From Sulfurospirillum sp. (GTDB lineage: Bacteria > Campylobacterota > Campylobacteria > Campylobacterales > Arcobacteraceae): a stretch of 64,000 bases of DNA. The translations under genes and the position numbers were made by a program. The notes under the pieces were generated by a model. The model worked only from the letters and a program-made list of their open reading frames with translations. It ran no database searches and was not told where the DNA came from. The number at the start of each line of letters is the position of its first letter. The stretch's first letter is position 1. Shown here piece after piece: positions 8,334-18,087 of the stretch. The DNA lies in NCBI GenBank assembly GCA_030491005.1, contig JAKZMJ010000002.1, positions 124,001-188,000 of the forward strand, read 5' to 3'.

Positions 8334-9236
8334 ATGAAATTCGTAGACCCAAAAAATGACTTAGCATTTAAAAAGATATTTGGAAATGAAAATAAAAAAG
8401 AAATATTAATATCTTTTTTAAATTCTGTCTTAGATTTCAAAGATGAAAAAACTATAGTAGAAGTAACTTTAGATAATCCTTACCAATTACCTGATATAAA
8501 AGAATTAAAAGAAACTATCTTAGATATAAAAGCTAGAAATAAAAATGGAGATAAATTCATAGTAGAAATGCAAAAAAAAGATTTAAGTGATTTTGATAAA
8601 AGAAGTTTATACTATACTTCTAAAGCTTATGTATCTCAAATACAAAAAGGTGAAGAGCTAAAAAACCTTAAAAAAGTATATTATATAGCAATACTTAATT
8701 TTAATATGTTTGATAATAAAAACTATATATCAAGACACCTAATCATAAATCAAGAAACAACTACTCAAGACCTAAAAGATTTTGAATTTACTTTTATAGA
8801 ACTTAAAAAGTTCAATACTAAATTAGAAGACTTAAACTCTACAATAGATAAATGGATATACTTTATTAATAACGCTTCAAAGTTTGATTTAATACCAAAA
8901 GAATATGAAGATATAAAAGAATTCCAAGAAGCTTTTGAAATAGCAAATAAGTTTTCATGGAATCAAAAAGAATTGGATTATTATGATTCTATGGATTTAA
9001 GACAAGCAGATGATAAAAATGCTCTTGATACAGCCGAACAAAAGGGTGTAAAAAAAGGTATAAAAAAAGGTATAAAAAAAGGAATTGAACAAGGCATTGA
9101 ACAAGGCATTGAACAAGGCATTGAACAACGAAACTTAGAAATAGCTAAAAACTTATTAGATATTCTTGATAATGAAACTATAGCTATTAAAACAGGATTA
9201 TTAATACAACAAATCAAAGATTTAAGAAAATGTTAA
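8334..9236 (+). CDS. Rpn/PD-(D/E)XK nuclease-family protein, tandem copy 3 (4 GIEQ repeats)
   Basis: 300 residues with the same nuclease core as its neighbours. It differs in the repeat zone: two GIKK units, then four GIEQ units, then QRNLEIAKN in place of QGKLKEKLEIAKN. It has a few silent or point differences (for example AACGCT instead of AATGCT near 8872, and GCTTTT instead of GCATTT near 8931). The shorter junction is shared in style with copy 5, so the array holds two tail types. The 19-bp spacer with a ribosome site is conserved. Confidence 0.87.
   Translation: MKFVDPKNDLAFKKIFGNENKKEILISFLNSVLDFKDEKTIVEVTLDNPYQLPDIKELKETILDIKARNKNGDKFIVEMQKKDLSDFDKRSLYYTSKAYVSQIQKGEELKNLKKVYYIAILNFNMFDNKNYISRHLIINQETTTQDLKDFEFTFIELKKFNTKLEDLNSTIDKWIYFINNASKFDLIPKEYEDIKEFQEAFEIANKFSWNQKELDYYDSMDLRQADDKNALDTAEQKGVKKGIKKGIKKGIEQGIEQGIEQGIEQRNLEIAKNLLDILDNETIAIKTGLLIQQIKDLRKC
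9081..9128 (+). repeat. 12-bp coding minisatellite, 4 units (copy 3)
   Basis: Four in-frame units (one GGA then three GGC). They are preceded by two GGTATAAAAAAA units encoding GIKK, which look like diverged members of the same repeat. Confidence 0.93.
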
Positions 9237-9255
9237 ATAATATAAAAGGTAATAA

Positions 9256-10242
9256 ATGAAATTCGTAGACCCAAAAAATGACTTAGCATTTAAAAAGATA
9301 TTTGGAAATGAAAATAAAAAAGAAATATTAATATCTTTTTTAAATTCTGTCTTAGATTTCAAAGATGAAAAAACTATAGTAGAAGTAACTTTAGATAATC
9401 CTTACCAATTACCTGATATAAAAGAATTAAAAGAAACTATCTTAGATATAAAAGCTAGAAATAAAAATGGAGATAAATTCATAGTAGAAATGCAAAAAAA
9501 AGATTTAAGTGATTTTGATAAAAGAAGTTTATACTATACTTCTAAAGCTTATGTATCTCAAATACAAAAAGGTGAAGAGCTAAAAAACCTTAAAAAAGTA
9601 TATTATATAGCAATACTTAATTTTAATATGTTTGATAATAAAAACTATATATCAAGACACCTAATCATAAATCAAGAAACAACTACTCAAGACCTAAAAG
9701 ATTTTGAATTTACTTTTATAGAACTTAAAAAGTTCAATACTAAATTAGAAGACTTAAACTCTACAATAGATAAATGGATATACTTTATTAATAATGCTTC
9801 AAAGTTTGATTTAATACCAAAAGAATATGAAGATATAAAAGAATTCCAAGAAGCTTTTGAAATAGCAAATAAGTTTTCATGGAATCAAAAAGAATTGGAT
9901 TATTATGATTCTATGGATTTAAGACAAGCAGATGATAAAAATGCTCTTGATACAGCCGAACAAAAGGGTGTAAAAAAAGGTATAAAAAAAGGCATTGAGC
10001 AAGGCATTGAACAAGGCATTGAACAAGGCATTGAACAAGGCATTGAACAAGGCATTGAACAAGGCATTGAACAAGGCATTGAACAAGGTATTGAACAAGG
10101 TATTGAACAAGGTATTGAACAAGGAAAACTTAAAGAAAAATTAGAAATAGCTAAAAACTTATTAGATATTCTTGATAATGAAACTATAGCTATTAAAACA
10201 GGATTATTAATACAACAAATCAAAGATTTAAGAAAATGTTAA
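9256..10242 (+). CDS. Rpn/PD-(D/E)XK nuclease-family protein, tandem copy 4 (11 GIEQ repeats)
   Basis: 328 residues, the longest of the five. The N-terminal 240 residues are the same as copies 1-3, and the KLKEK tail is of the copy 1/2 type. It shares the GCTTTT variant near 9853 with copy 3, suggesting local recombination or gene conversion between neighbours. Eleven GIEQ units extend the putative helix by about 12 residues relative to copy 1. Nuclease function is inferred from the family only. Confidence 0.87.
   Translation: MKFVDPKNDLAFKKIFGNENKKEILISFLNSVLDFKDEKTIVEVTLDNPYQLPDIKELKETILDIKARNKNGDKFIVEMQKKDLSDFDKRSLYYTSKAYVSQIQKGEELKNLKKVYYIAILNFNMFDNKNYISRHLIINQETTTQDLKDFEFTFIELKKFNTKLEDLNSTIDKWIYFINNASKFDLIPKEYEDIKEFQEAFEIANKFSWNQKELDYYDSMDLRQADDKNALDTAEQKGVKKGIKKGIEQGIEQGIEQGIEQGIEQGIEQGIEQGIEQGIEQGIEQGIEQGKLKEKLEIAKNLLDILDNETIAIKTGLLIQQIKDLRKC
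9991..10122 (+). repeat. 12-bp coding minisatellite, 11 units (copy 4)
   Basis: Eleven in-frame GIEQ units, eight with GGC then three with GGT. It is the largest expansion in the array. Confidence 0.95.
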
Positions 10243-10261
10243 ATAATATAAAAGGTAATAA

Positions 10262-11113
10262 ATGAAATTCGTAGACCCAAAAAATGACTTAGCATTTAAA
10301 AAGATATTTGGAAATGAAAATAAAAAAGAAATATTAATATCTTTTTTAAATTCTGTCTTAGATTTCAAAGATGAAAAAACTATAGTAGAAGTAACTTTAG
10401 ATAATCCTTACCAATTACCTGATATAAAAGAATTAAAAGAAACTATCTTAGATATAAAAGCTAGAAATAAAAATGGAGATAAATTCATAGTAGAAATGCA
10501 AAAAAAAGATTTAAGTGATTTTGATAAAAGAAGTTTATACTATACTTCTAAAGCTTATGTATCTCAAATACAAAAAGGTGAAGAGCTAAAAAACCTTAAA
10601 AAAGTATATTATATAGCAATACTTAATTTTAATATGTTTGATAATAAAAACTATATATCAAGACACCTAATCATAAATCAAGAAACAACTACTCAAGACC
10701 TAAAAGATTTTGAATTTACTTTTATAGAACTTAAAAAGTTCAATACTAAATTAGAAGACTTAAACTCTACAATAGATAAATGGATATACTTTATTAATAA
10801 TGCTTCAAAGTTTGATTTAATACCAAAAGAATATGAAGATATAAAAGAATTCCAAGAAGCATTTGAAATAGCAAATAAGTTTTCATGGAATCAAAAAGAA
10901 TTGGATTATTATGATTCTATGGATTTAAGACAAGCAGATGATAAAAATGCTCTTGATACAGCCGAACAAAAGGGTGTAAAAAAAGGAATTGCACAAGGAA
11001 TTGAAAAACGAAACTTAGAAATAGCTAAAAACTTATTAGATATTCTTGATAATGAAACTATAGCTATTAAAACAGGATTATTAATACAACAAATCAAAGA
11101 TTTAAGAAAATAG
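10262..11113 (+). CDS. Rpn/PD-(D/E)XK nuclease-family protein, tandem copy 5 (repeat-poor)
   Basis: 283 residues with the same nuclease domain but almost no repeat: GVKKGIAQGIEKRNLEIAKN. It resembles a pre-expansion or contracted form. It ends ...IKDLRK with TAG rather than the Cys-TAA of copies 1-4, because the downstream DNA diverges exactly there. This is the edge of the duplicated unit. The last copy of a tandem array often keeps the original 3' flank, so this may be the founder. Confidence 0.87.
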   Translation: MKFVDPKNDLAFKKIFGNENKKEILISFLNSVLDFKDEKTIVEVTLDNPYQLPDIKELKETILDIKARNKNGDKFIVEMQKKDLSDFDKRSLYYTSKAYVSQIQKGEELKNLKKVYYIAILNFNMFDNKNYISRHLIINQETTTQDLKDFEFTFIELKKFNTKLEDLNSTIDKWIYFINNASKFDLIPKEYEDIKEFQEAFEIANKFSWNQKELDYYDSMDLRQADDKNALDTAEQKGVKKGIAQGIEKRNLEIAKNLLDILDNETIAIKTGLLIQQIKDLRK

Positions 11114-11172
11114 ATTTGGAAATGTAGACCAAAAGCTTAACAAACATAAATTACCATAACACCATATTAAAA

Positions 11173-11213
11173 GTGGATATAGTGGAATAGGTTCAATTCC
11201 CATTGTCCAGCCA
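11173..11213 (+). pseudogene. Deleted tRNA-like remnant on the right side of the nuclease array
   Basis: GTGGATATAGTGGAATAG is followed directly by GGTTCAATTCCCATTG and CCAGCCA. This matches the 5' end and the T arm/CCA end of the tRNA-like sequence at 6188 but lacks the whole anticodon arm. The flanks also match: AAAGCTTAA plus ACAAA upstream and AAAATATTAC downstream occur on both sides. The two therefore form an imperfect direct repeat around the five nuclease genes. Confidence 0.6.
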
Positions 11214-11429
11214 AAATATTACATTAAGTTTGTATCATATATAATACTTTCAAAATGGATAAAAATCAAATAACTATATTTATCAAACAAAAAAAATCAT
11301 TTGCATCTAATAATTTATATTCATTTTTTTTATGTCTGTTAAGTGAGGAAAGAGTTGAAAATAGATGATATTAGAATATAAAAAGATATATCTTGATAGA
11401 TTAAAAGCTGTATTATATAAGTATAGTAA

Positions 11430-12566
11430 ATGAAAAAAAAATTAATCATAGGTATTGATGAAACTACAAATATAGATACACTTCTAGCAGATGGTATAAG
11501 ACAGTTTTATTTTGGATATATTCCTACTTCATATACAGATACTTATGCTACATAAACATCACTCAATAGAAGATATAGACTAAAAGAACAGTTTGTAGAC
11601 TTAGAGCTTATACTTACTGTTATAGATAAAATTCATGCACAACAGGGCATCATATATTTAGCTTTAAATTCTTTTACATCAAATGACATTATGCTTAGAT
11701 ATTCTAAGGAAATTTATGAACTATTTAGTAAAAAAGTTGATGGAATAATTGTCGCAAACATATCAATAGCAAGTATGCTAAAAACAAAAAACTATAAAAA
11801 CATAGTGATTTCAAATCTTTTTGGTACATACACTAGCCAAGCAGTAGAGTTTTTACTCACTCAATTTAACCCTATAAAAGTGATATTACCACGAGATATA
11901 AGTATTGAAAATATTAAAACTATAGTTTCATCTTTCCCTGACACAAACTTTGAATGCTTTTTATATGGTGATAATTGTAGATTTTCGGAAAGTTTTTGTT
12001 TTAGTGAGCATGGATATGATAGCGTTGGTTTTGGTTCACTTTGTAGCTATACTCAAAATGAAAAGATTTTAGTAAAAACTGCAACACCTACATATAAACA
12101 AATTGTAAAAAATTCAAAACTTAACGATTATGAAAAAAAAGAACTGTTAAAAAAACAACTTATCGACATAGATACTTTATTAGATGATATAGAGTTATAT
12201 AACTTTGAGTTTGATAGTGTCAAAATATCAGAAACATTAACAATCTTGTCTATGTATGATATAACTATGTTTCATAAAAATAAAAAAACATATATAAGAA
12301 CTATAAATATACTCAAAAATCTTGACTTAGAAAAGGCCAATGAGATAGTAGAAAAACTAAAAATAAATACTTACAAAGAAGAAAATAAATATAAAATATT
12401 TCACAATTTAAACAAAAGTGCGATACACCAAACGATAGATTTTTTTCAACAATATAAAAATATCACTTCATATAAGATACCATCAAGAGGAAGAGACTTT
12501 TATAAATATCTTGAGCAAAATGAAGATGAACCATATAATTATAAACAAAGTCAATATCAACTATGA
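11430..12566 (+). pseudogene. U32-peptidase-like protein 1, interrupted by a nonsense codon
   Basis: A single frame from ATG 11430 to 12566 (about 378 residues) is broken only by TAA at 11553-11555. The part after it is open from 11556, with the first ATG at 11691. Sequence such as GIIYLALNSF, DGIIVANISIASML, VILPRDISIENI and a Cys cluster (YGDNCRFSESFCFS...GFGSLCSY) resembles peptidase-U32/UbiU-type proteins, which bind an iron-sulfur cluster and act in tRNA hydroxylation or ubiquinone synthesis. This assignment is tentative. The end overlaps the next gene by 4 bp (ATGA), so the two formed an operon. Expression of a full product now seems impossible without readthrough. Confidence 0.6.
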
Positions 12567-13272
12567 AACTATATATAAAAACAAATACACTTAAAATACT
12601 CAAAAATTTAAGTACTTTACTCCCCCATGCTTTGTCAAAATCAGATACTCTTATAGATATAGATTCATCACATGAATATATATCAAATATACAAAGTGCA
12701 AAAGAAATACTAAAACACCAAGATACACTTTTTTATGATAATAAAGAGTTAAGTAAACTTATAAAAGGTATATACTTTGGAAATAGTTCGTGCGAACACC
12801 TTATACCTCAGATAAAAGATATAGTAGAAGCTAAAAATATTTGTGAAGACAAACACTATAACTTTGTATTTGTATTTCCACCTATCTCACAAAATAAACA
12901 AGAAGAGGTGGTCTATATCTGCGAATTTCTAGCTAAGAAAAAAGATACTGAAATTGTAGTTAATGATATAGGGACGCTTAATATTGTCTTAAAATACAAG
13001 TCATTGAAACCAATCTTAGGACTAAATTTTACAAAAGTAATAAAAAATGCTTTTTTAGATAATGTCCCTCAGTTTGATATAAGTACTTCAAAACTAAAAA
13101 ATCAAAAAAAACTTTTAAGTCATAGTGAGTTTGAAAATAAGAGCGTAAGAGAGTTTTACAAGTCTTTAGGAGTAGGTAGATTTACAGTAGAAAATATAGA
13201 TATAAATTTAGAATTTATGTGTGATGTACCAAAAATGCAAGTAGATTTTTATTATCCTTATATAACCATAGC
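12563..13272 (+). pseudogene. U32-peptidase-like protein 2, truncated by IS481
   Basis: Starts with ATG overlapping the previous stop and stays open for about 237 residues before entering the left end of IS481 copy B. Motifs such as NFVFVFPPISQ, IVVNDIGTLNIVLKY and LKPILGLNFTKV resemble the second member of U32-type pairs. The call is tentative. A possible C-terminal end of the same protein lies beyond the IS at 14365-14433. Because the IS has no target duplication here, DNA between the two parts has probably been deleted. Confidence 0.6.
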
Positions 13273-14364
13273 TGTCCAGTTTCACCACGTTATGGTTGCC
13301 TAGTTTCATAAATAAGAAAGTGATAGATTAAACAACATAAGTGTAAAATCTTTACAACACATAAGGATTTAAAATATGTCACAAACCTATCACTCTAATG
13401 CTAGAACAAACCAGCACATAAGAGAAATAATACAGAAATCTAATTTAACAAATGTTGAATTAGCAAATAATTATAATCTAAATATTAAAACTATCTCTAA
13501 ATGGAAAGATAGGGATTTTATTGAAGATAAAAGTTCAAGACCACATAATATAAAAACAACTTTAACATCTTTAGAAAAAGAGTTAATAAAAGTAGTTAGG
13601 ACAATGACTTGGATGGAGCTAGATGACTTAACAGATACAATAGTTGATATTATCCCAAATGCAAATAGAAGTAATATCTATAGAACTTTAAAAGCATTTG
13701 ATATAAATAGAGTCCCACAAGAACAAAAAGAAAAAGCAAAGAAATTTAAAGAATACGAACCTGGATATTTGCATATAGATGTAACCTATTTACCAAAGTT
13801 TGATAAACAAAAGTTTTATCTATTTGTAGCAATAGACAGAGCTACAAGGCTACTATATTACAAAGTGTATAAAAACAAATCATCTAATAATGCAGTTGAA
13901 TTTCTAAAAGTTTGTAAAGAGTTTTTTCCTTTTTACTTAACTCATATTTTAACAGATAATGGATTGGAATTTACAGATAAATGGGCAAGAGGCAAAGGAA
14001 TTGTAAGTGGTAATCACAAGTTTGATGTAGAATGTAAAGAAGATAGTATAGAACATAGACTAACAGCTCCATATACACCACAAACCAATGGAATGGTAGA
14101 AAGAGTAAACGGAACTATTAAAAATGCTACAATCAAAGCCCAAGACTATGAAAATATAGATGATGTTAAAAAAGATTTAAATAAATTTTTGATATACTAC
14201 AACTTCAATAGAAGACATGGTTCTTTAAGAAAAGAATTAAAAGTCAGAACTCCATTTAATGCAGTTCAAAGTTGGTTTCAAACGAAGCCTGAAATATTTA
14301 AGATTTTACCAGATGTGTTTCAAGATATTGTTTTTGGAATGGTACAACGTGGTGAAACTTGACA
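13273..14364 (+). mobile_element. IS481-family insertion sequence, copy B
   Basis: 1092 bp, with the same inverted ends as copy A and opposite orientation. The six bases before (CATAGC) and after (CTTTTA) differ, so no target duplication remains. This fits an IS-adjacent deletion or recombination between IS copies. Confidence 0.93.
13376..14362 (+). CDS. IS481-family transposase (copy B)
   Basis: 328 residues, intact, nearly identical to the copy A protein. A helix-turn-helix start is followed by the DDE core with HIDVTY, LTDNGLEF and the Glu in NGMVERVNGT. The stop TGA lies in the right inverted repeat. The close match of the two copies indicates recent activity in this genome. Confidence 0.93.
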   Translation: MSQTYHSNARTNQHIREIIQKSNLTNVELANNYNLNIKTISKWKDRDFIEDKSSRPHNIKTTLTSLEKELIKVVRTMTWMELDDLTDTIVDIIPNANRSNIYRTLKAFDINRVPQEQKEKAKKFKEYEPGYLHIDVTYLPKFDKQKFYLFVAIDRATRLLYYKVYKNKSSNNAVEFLKVCKEFFPFYLTHILTDNGLEFTDKWARGKGIVSGNHKFDVECKEDSIEHRLTAPYTPQTNGMVERVNGTIKNATIKAQDYENIDDVKKDLNKFLIYYNFNRRHGSLRKELKVRTPFNAVQSWFQTKPEIFKILPDVFQDIVFGMVQRGET

Positions 14365-14433
14365 CTTTTAGATATACCAAAGATAGTGTATAAAAACAAT
14401 AGGAATAGATTTATATGGGAAGTTTTTTTATAG
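14365..14433 (+). pseudogene. C-terminal scrap, probably of the U32-like gene 2
   Basis: An open frame LLDIPKIVYKNNRNRFIWEVFL followed by TAG starts exactly at the IS481 right end. Its length, strand and position suit the missing tail of the gene truncated at 13272, but no motif proves it. Confidence 0.35.
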
Positions 14434-14622
14434 TATTTGATACTCTAAGGTCTGCAATATTTCATTATCTATGGCTATAACTTGATTGTTAAATATGACA
14501 GCTGTTTTGTAAGGATGTTGATTTACATTTTTTGCTTCTTCCAAAAGATTTTTTGAAATATAAATCGTATTTTGATTGTGCGAGTTACTATATTGACTAT
14601 TTGCTATACTTCCAATTTTCAT
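14428..14622 (-). CDS. Small hypothetical protein (64 aa)
   Basis: Starts at ATG 14622 with a good ribosome site (AAAGGA, about 6 bases upstream). It encodes MKIGSIANSQYSNSHNQNTIYISK..., a soluble acidic small protein with no membrane segment or recognised domain. It converges with the U32-like fragment, their ends overlapping by a few bases. The Ser/Asn-rich start resembles small proteins encoded near flagellar or surface genes, but nothing nearby supports that. Confidence 0.55.
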   Translation of the reverse strand: MKIGSIANSQYSNSHNQNTIYISKNLLEEAKNVNQHPYKTAVIFNNQVIAIDNEILQTLEYQIL

Positions 14623-14936
14623 AAATATCCTTTATAAAATTATAAGGGCTAAATAAAAGAACAATAAGACCTTCTAATGTTTGCTTTACTTCTTAATATC
14701 TTTTTTATTGCCAAGTTAAATGAAATTAGTTTTCTATATAAGCCTTTATTAAAATGTATACAATTATATCTTAAAATTAATAAAGGTTATTTTAACTTGT
14801 AATTTTAGTTTTTAAAATAGAAGCAAGGAGAAAAATAATTTTATTAGCTCACTCTTTCATCTAAAAATTATGGCTTAATCTTCTATATTTTTAAGGAATT
14901 TAAAAGGTGTAAACTTCTTCTAATACTTTGTTGTAC
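14623..14936. other. AT-rich spacer, nothing recognised
   Basis: About 310 bases between the small protein's ribosome site and the LysE remnant. I see no convincing reading frame, RNA or IS end. Confidence 0.5.
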
Positions 14937-15057
14937 TTACTTATTAGATACAGCTAATCCTATTCCAAAGCACATTAAAATACTACCACTAGCTTTGTTT
15001 ATCTATACTGTCCCTCTTTGTCAATACCAATCCTAAATATATTTATATTCCAAACCT

Positions 15058-15678
15058 CTAAGCTACCTTTAGTAACACTTCTTTAGCATTATAACATTTA
15101 TCATTAGAACAATTATAATATGCTTCATCTGGTGTTAAATAATCTATTGCAGAATGCAATCTTTCTTTATTGTAAATATTAATATATTCATCTATTCCTT
15201 TTCTTGCCTCCTTGATATCTTTATATGAAGATGGATATACATCTTCATATTTTAATGTTCTCCAAAATCTTTCAATAACAATATTATCAATTGACCTCCC
15301 TTTTGCATCCATAGATATGGATATTCCATTATCTATTGATATTTGAATATGTTCATTTGCCGTGTATTGACTCCCTTGATCAGTATTTAATATTTGAGGT
15401 TTTGGATAGAGAGATAATGCTTCATTTAACACACTAGTTGTCAATGATACATCCATTGAATTAGATAACTTCCATGATAATATTTTCTTAGTATTCCAAT
15501 GTATAATAGCAGCCAAATAAACAAAGCCTTTCTCAAGTCGAATATAAGTTATATCTGTACTCCATACTTTATTTGGAGTATCTATAATTACTTGATTTTT
15601 ATCATTTTTAAACTCTTTTAAAAGGTATGGGTATTTCTTATGTTCTTTATTAGCTAAAGTAGTTCTAAGCTTAGGATA
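15058..15678 (-). pseudogene. IS3-family OrfB transposase, C-terminal part
   Basis: Contains the rve-type DDE core: VWSTDITYI (first Asp), NTDQGSQYT (second Asp) and VIERFWRTLKYE (Glu), then the C-terminal YNKERLHSAIDYLTPDEAYY. It would catalyse IS3 circle formation and integration. The N-terminal part lies at 18336-18686, separated by the IS630 insertion, so it is not functional as it stands. Confidence 0.85.
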
Positions 15679-15704
15679 AGTACTACCATATAATAAAACA
15701 TAAC

Positions 15705-16350
15705 TTATATGCTCTTCAAACAAAGTAATTCAGTATCTAATAACTGCTCTTTTAAAGTATTAAAATTAATAAAATATTCATCTTTGCCAGTTCCATAATT
15801 AGCAAATATCTTTTTTACATATTCTAGTAAGTTATCATAACTCAAATAAGCAGTATATTCAATCCAATAATACTTCATAAACTTCCATAGTATTTCAATA
15901 ATATTTAATTGTGGTGAGTATGGTGGTAAATACAATAGTGTTAATCCACGATTAGACCATTTTGATAAATTAGCTTTAAACTTCTTACTTTTATAATAAC
16001 TAGCATTATCAAGAATAACTACTGTTGGCTTTGTAAGTATTAAAGTAAAATCATCAAATACTTCTATAACTTTATCACTATTAACTCTTCCATCTGCTAT
16101 ATATGATTTTAAAGTACCATTTCTACTAAGAAAACCTAAAACATTTATTCTTTTTATGGATAGTGTTTTAACTTGTGCTGTGTTATTTACTTCTGACCAT
16201 AAATAAGGACAATTAGAAGTTGGTGAGAAACCACTTTCATCAAATCTAAATATATCTATCTTTCCTTTAGACTCTAGCTTCTCATATTGTATAATCTTTT
16301 GAACTTTTTGATTATATAACTTTTGATCAGGTTTTTTAGGAGGAACTTTT
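15705..16350 (-). CDS. IS630 transposase, DDE half (copy B, continuous)
   Basis: Open on the minus strand through FRFDESGF, VVILDNASYY, LPPYSPQLN and IEILWKFMKYY to TAA at 15705: the complete catalytic half. There is no in-frame ATG upstream in this register, and the first possible start (TTG near 15935) is already downstream of two catalytic Asp. The native product must therefore arise by frameshift from the DNA-binding half. That half is broken in this copy by an IS insertion at 16602-18087. Confidence 0.75.
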
Positions 16351-16601
16351 TTTACTCGAGTCCAACTTAATTTGCAGATTTTTTAAAAATTTTCTCATTG
16401 TTTCATTTGATACTTTTATATTATATTTATCTCTAATTTTAGCATTAACTATGGGTACTGATGGACAGTTTATAGCTATTGCTTTTACATCATCAATATT
16501 TAAATCTCTAAGTGGAGATTTTCTACCACGACCAGACTTTTCATATAAACTTTGTATACCATCTTTTTTAAAGTTTCTAAACCATTTCCATATAGCTTGG
16601 T

Positions 16602-18087
16602 GAGACCACTGCACAGTATAATCCAACAAAGCAACCTATTTAAAGGCATTAAAAGCACTTTTCAGCTAAAATAACATCACTAAGAAGAGGTAAAAAATGG
16701 CATTTAAAGATACAAACAATACATTTTCAGATATAGCAGTAACATCAAGATTAGAAAAAGTAAATTCATTTCTTAAAGAGTTGGACTCTATTATAGACTT
16801 TGATAAATTACGACCAGTACTAAATAGAAATGGAATTGCTAAAAGTAATGTAGCTGGAGCACCTGCTTATGATAATGTACTGATGTTTAGAGTACTGTTA
16901 CTCCAGAAGTATTACAATCTCTTTGATCAAGCCACCCAAGATGCACTCTATGTAAACCTACTCTTTATTAGATTTGTAGGACTTAGCCTAGAGGATAGTG
17001 TACCAGACGAGAGTACAATCTGTAGATTTAGAAATTCCCTACTCAAGAACCGACTTTATGATAAATTATTTAACTCTGTAAATAAACAATTAGAGAGTAA
17101 AAACCTGATAGCTAAAAAAGGAAAATCTGTTTTAATTGATGCTACTCTCATTAGAAGTGATAACACGCAAATAAAAAATAAGACTAAAGAAGTATACAAA
17201 GAAGACAAGAAAGGTATTCAAACAATAAATGCTGAGTTAAATATAAAACTTGAAGTAGAGCTTCAATCCAAAAAGCCTTCAAAAAAGAAGATTCAAAGAA
17301 TTCTTAATACTAAAGCCCATAACTCCAAGACATACAAGAATGCACAACTTGATACACTACAAGGTATTGATACTAAAGATATAAAGACTTCTCAAATTAT
17401 TATAAAGAATGAAGAAGATAGCTATAATCATCAAGATAAAATAGATAGTGAAGTAAGGATAGGCTTTCACGCATCAAAAAAACAATATACACAAGGCTAT
17501 AAAGTACATATAGCAGTAGATGAGCAAAGTGGTATTATTATCTCCCAACAAACTACCTTCGCAAATACTCACGATATAGACACAGTAAAAACATTTGTAA
17601 AAGATATAGATGGAATGAAAGCTCTTTATGCTGATAAAGCATATAACTCAAAAGATATAGATACTTTTTTAGAAAGTGAAAATATAGAAAATATGGTATG
17701 TCTCAAAGAGAAACAAACTCTAAGCCAAGAACAGATTAAGCAGCAAAGAAAAGATGAAAAACCTAAACATAAGATTAGAGCTAAAGTTGAACATAGGTTT
17801 GCAGATATAAAAACTCAGATGAAAGGTTCAACTACAAAATTTATAGGACTCGTTAGAAATAATATGAATTTTACCCTTACCTGTATAGCTACTAATCTTA
17901 GATTATTAGGACAAAGACAAATAAGACAAAGATTAGAAGTAGTTAGATGAATAATATAGAGTTAAAGAGCTTTAATAGACTAAAAAAGCTCCTAAAAATG
18001 ACTGAATCTAATTTTATTGAAGATGGATTTTTTTAAATATTTGAAAAAATAGGATATATGAGTACTTTTTAATTATGCAGTCGGCTC
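16602..18087 (+). mobile_element. IS5-family insertion sequence (type B)
   Basis: Ends GAGACCACTGCACAGTATAA and, on the other side, complement GAGCCGACTGCATAATTA. TTGGT flanks both sides (16597-16601, 18088-18092). The length is 1486 bp and it interrupts the IS630 DNA-binding half. Another copy of this end is stranded at 19738-19754. Confidence 0.82.
16697..17950 (+). CDS. IS5-family transposase (type B)
   Basis: A 417-residue DDE transposase, intact. It has a DUF772-like N-terminus (AYDNVLMFRVLLLQKYYNL, DSVPDESTICRFRN) and catalytic motifs SVLIDATLI (Asp about 148), LYADKAYNS (about 315) and KVEHRFADIK (Glu about 376). A Lys-rich insertion lies between the first two motifs. The ribosome site AGAGGT is 6 bases before ATG. 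It is distinct from the 345-residue type A protein. Confidence 0.92.
   Translation: MAFKDTNNTFSDIAVTSRLEKVNSFLKELDSIIDFDKLRPVLNRNGIAKSNVAGAPAYDNVLMFRVLLLQKYYNLFDQATQDALYVNLLFIRFVGLSLEDSVPDESTICRFRNSLLKNRLYDKLFNSVNKQLESKNLIAKKGKSVLIDATLIRSDNTQIKNKTKEVYKEDKKGIQTINAELNIKLEVELQSKKPSKKKIQRILNTKAHNSKTYKNAQLDTLQGIDTKDIKTSQIIIKNEEDSYNHQDKIDSEVRIGFHASKKQYTQGYKVHIAVDEQSGIIISQQTTFANTHDIDTVKTFVKDIDGMKALYADKAYNSKDIDTFLESENIENMVCLKEKQTLSQEQIKQQRKDEKPKHKIRAKVEHRFADIKTQMKGSTTKFIGLVRNNMNFTLTCIATNLRLLGQRQIRQRLEVVR

Noticed and set aside
7117-10122. Possible CRISPR array
   Set aside because: The 12-bp units are contiguous, in frame and without spacers.
7029-10223. Cys/Pro-rich minus-strand frames (PCSIPCSM repeats) opposite the nuclease genes
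   Set aside because: They are the reverse reading of the GIEQ repeats and carry no start signals of their own.
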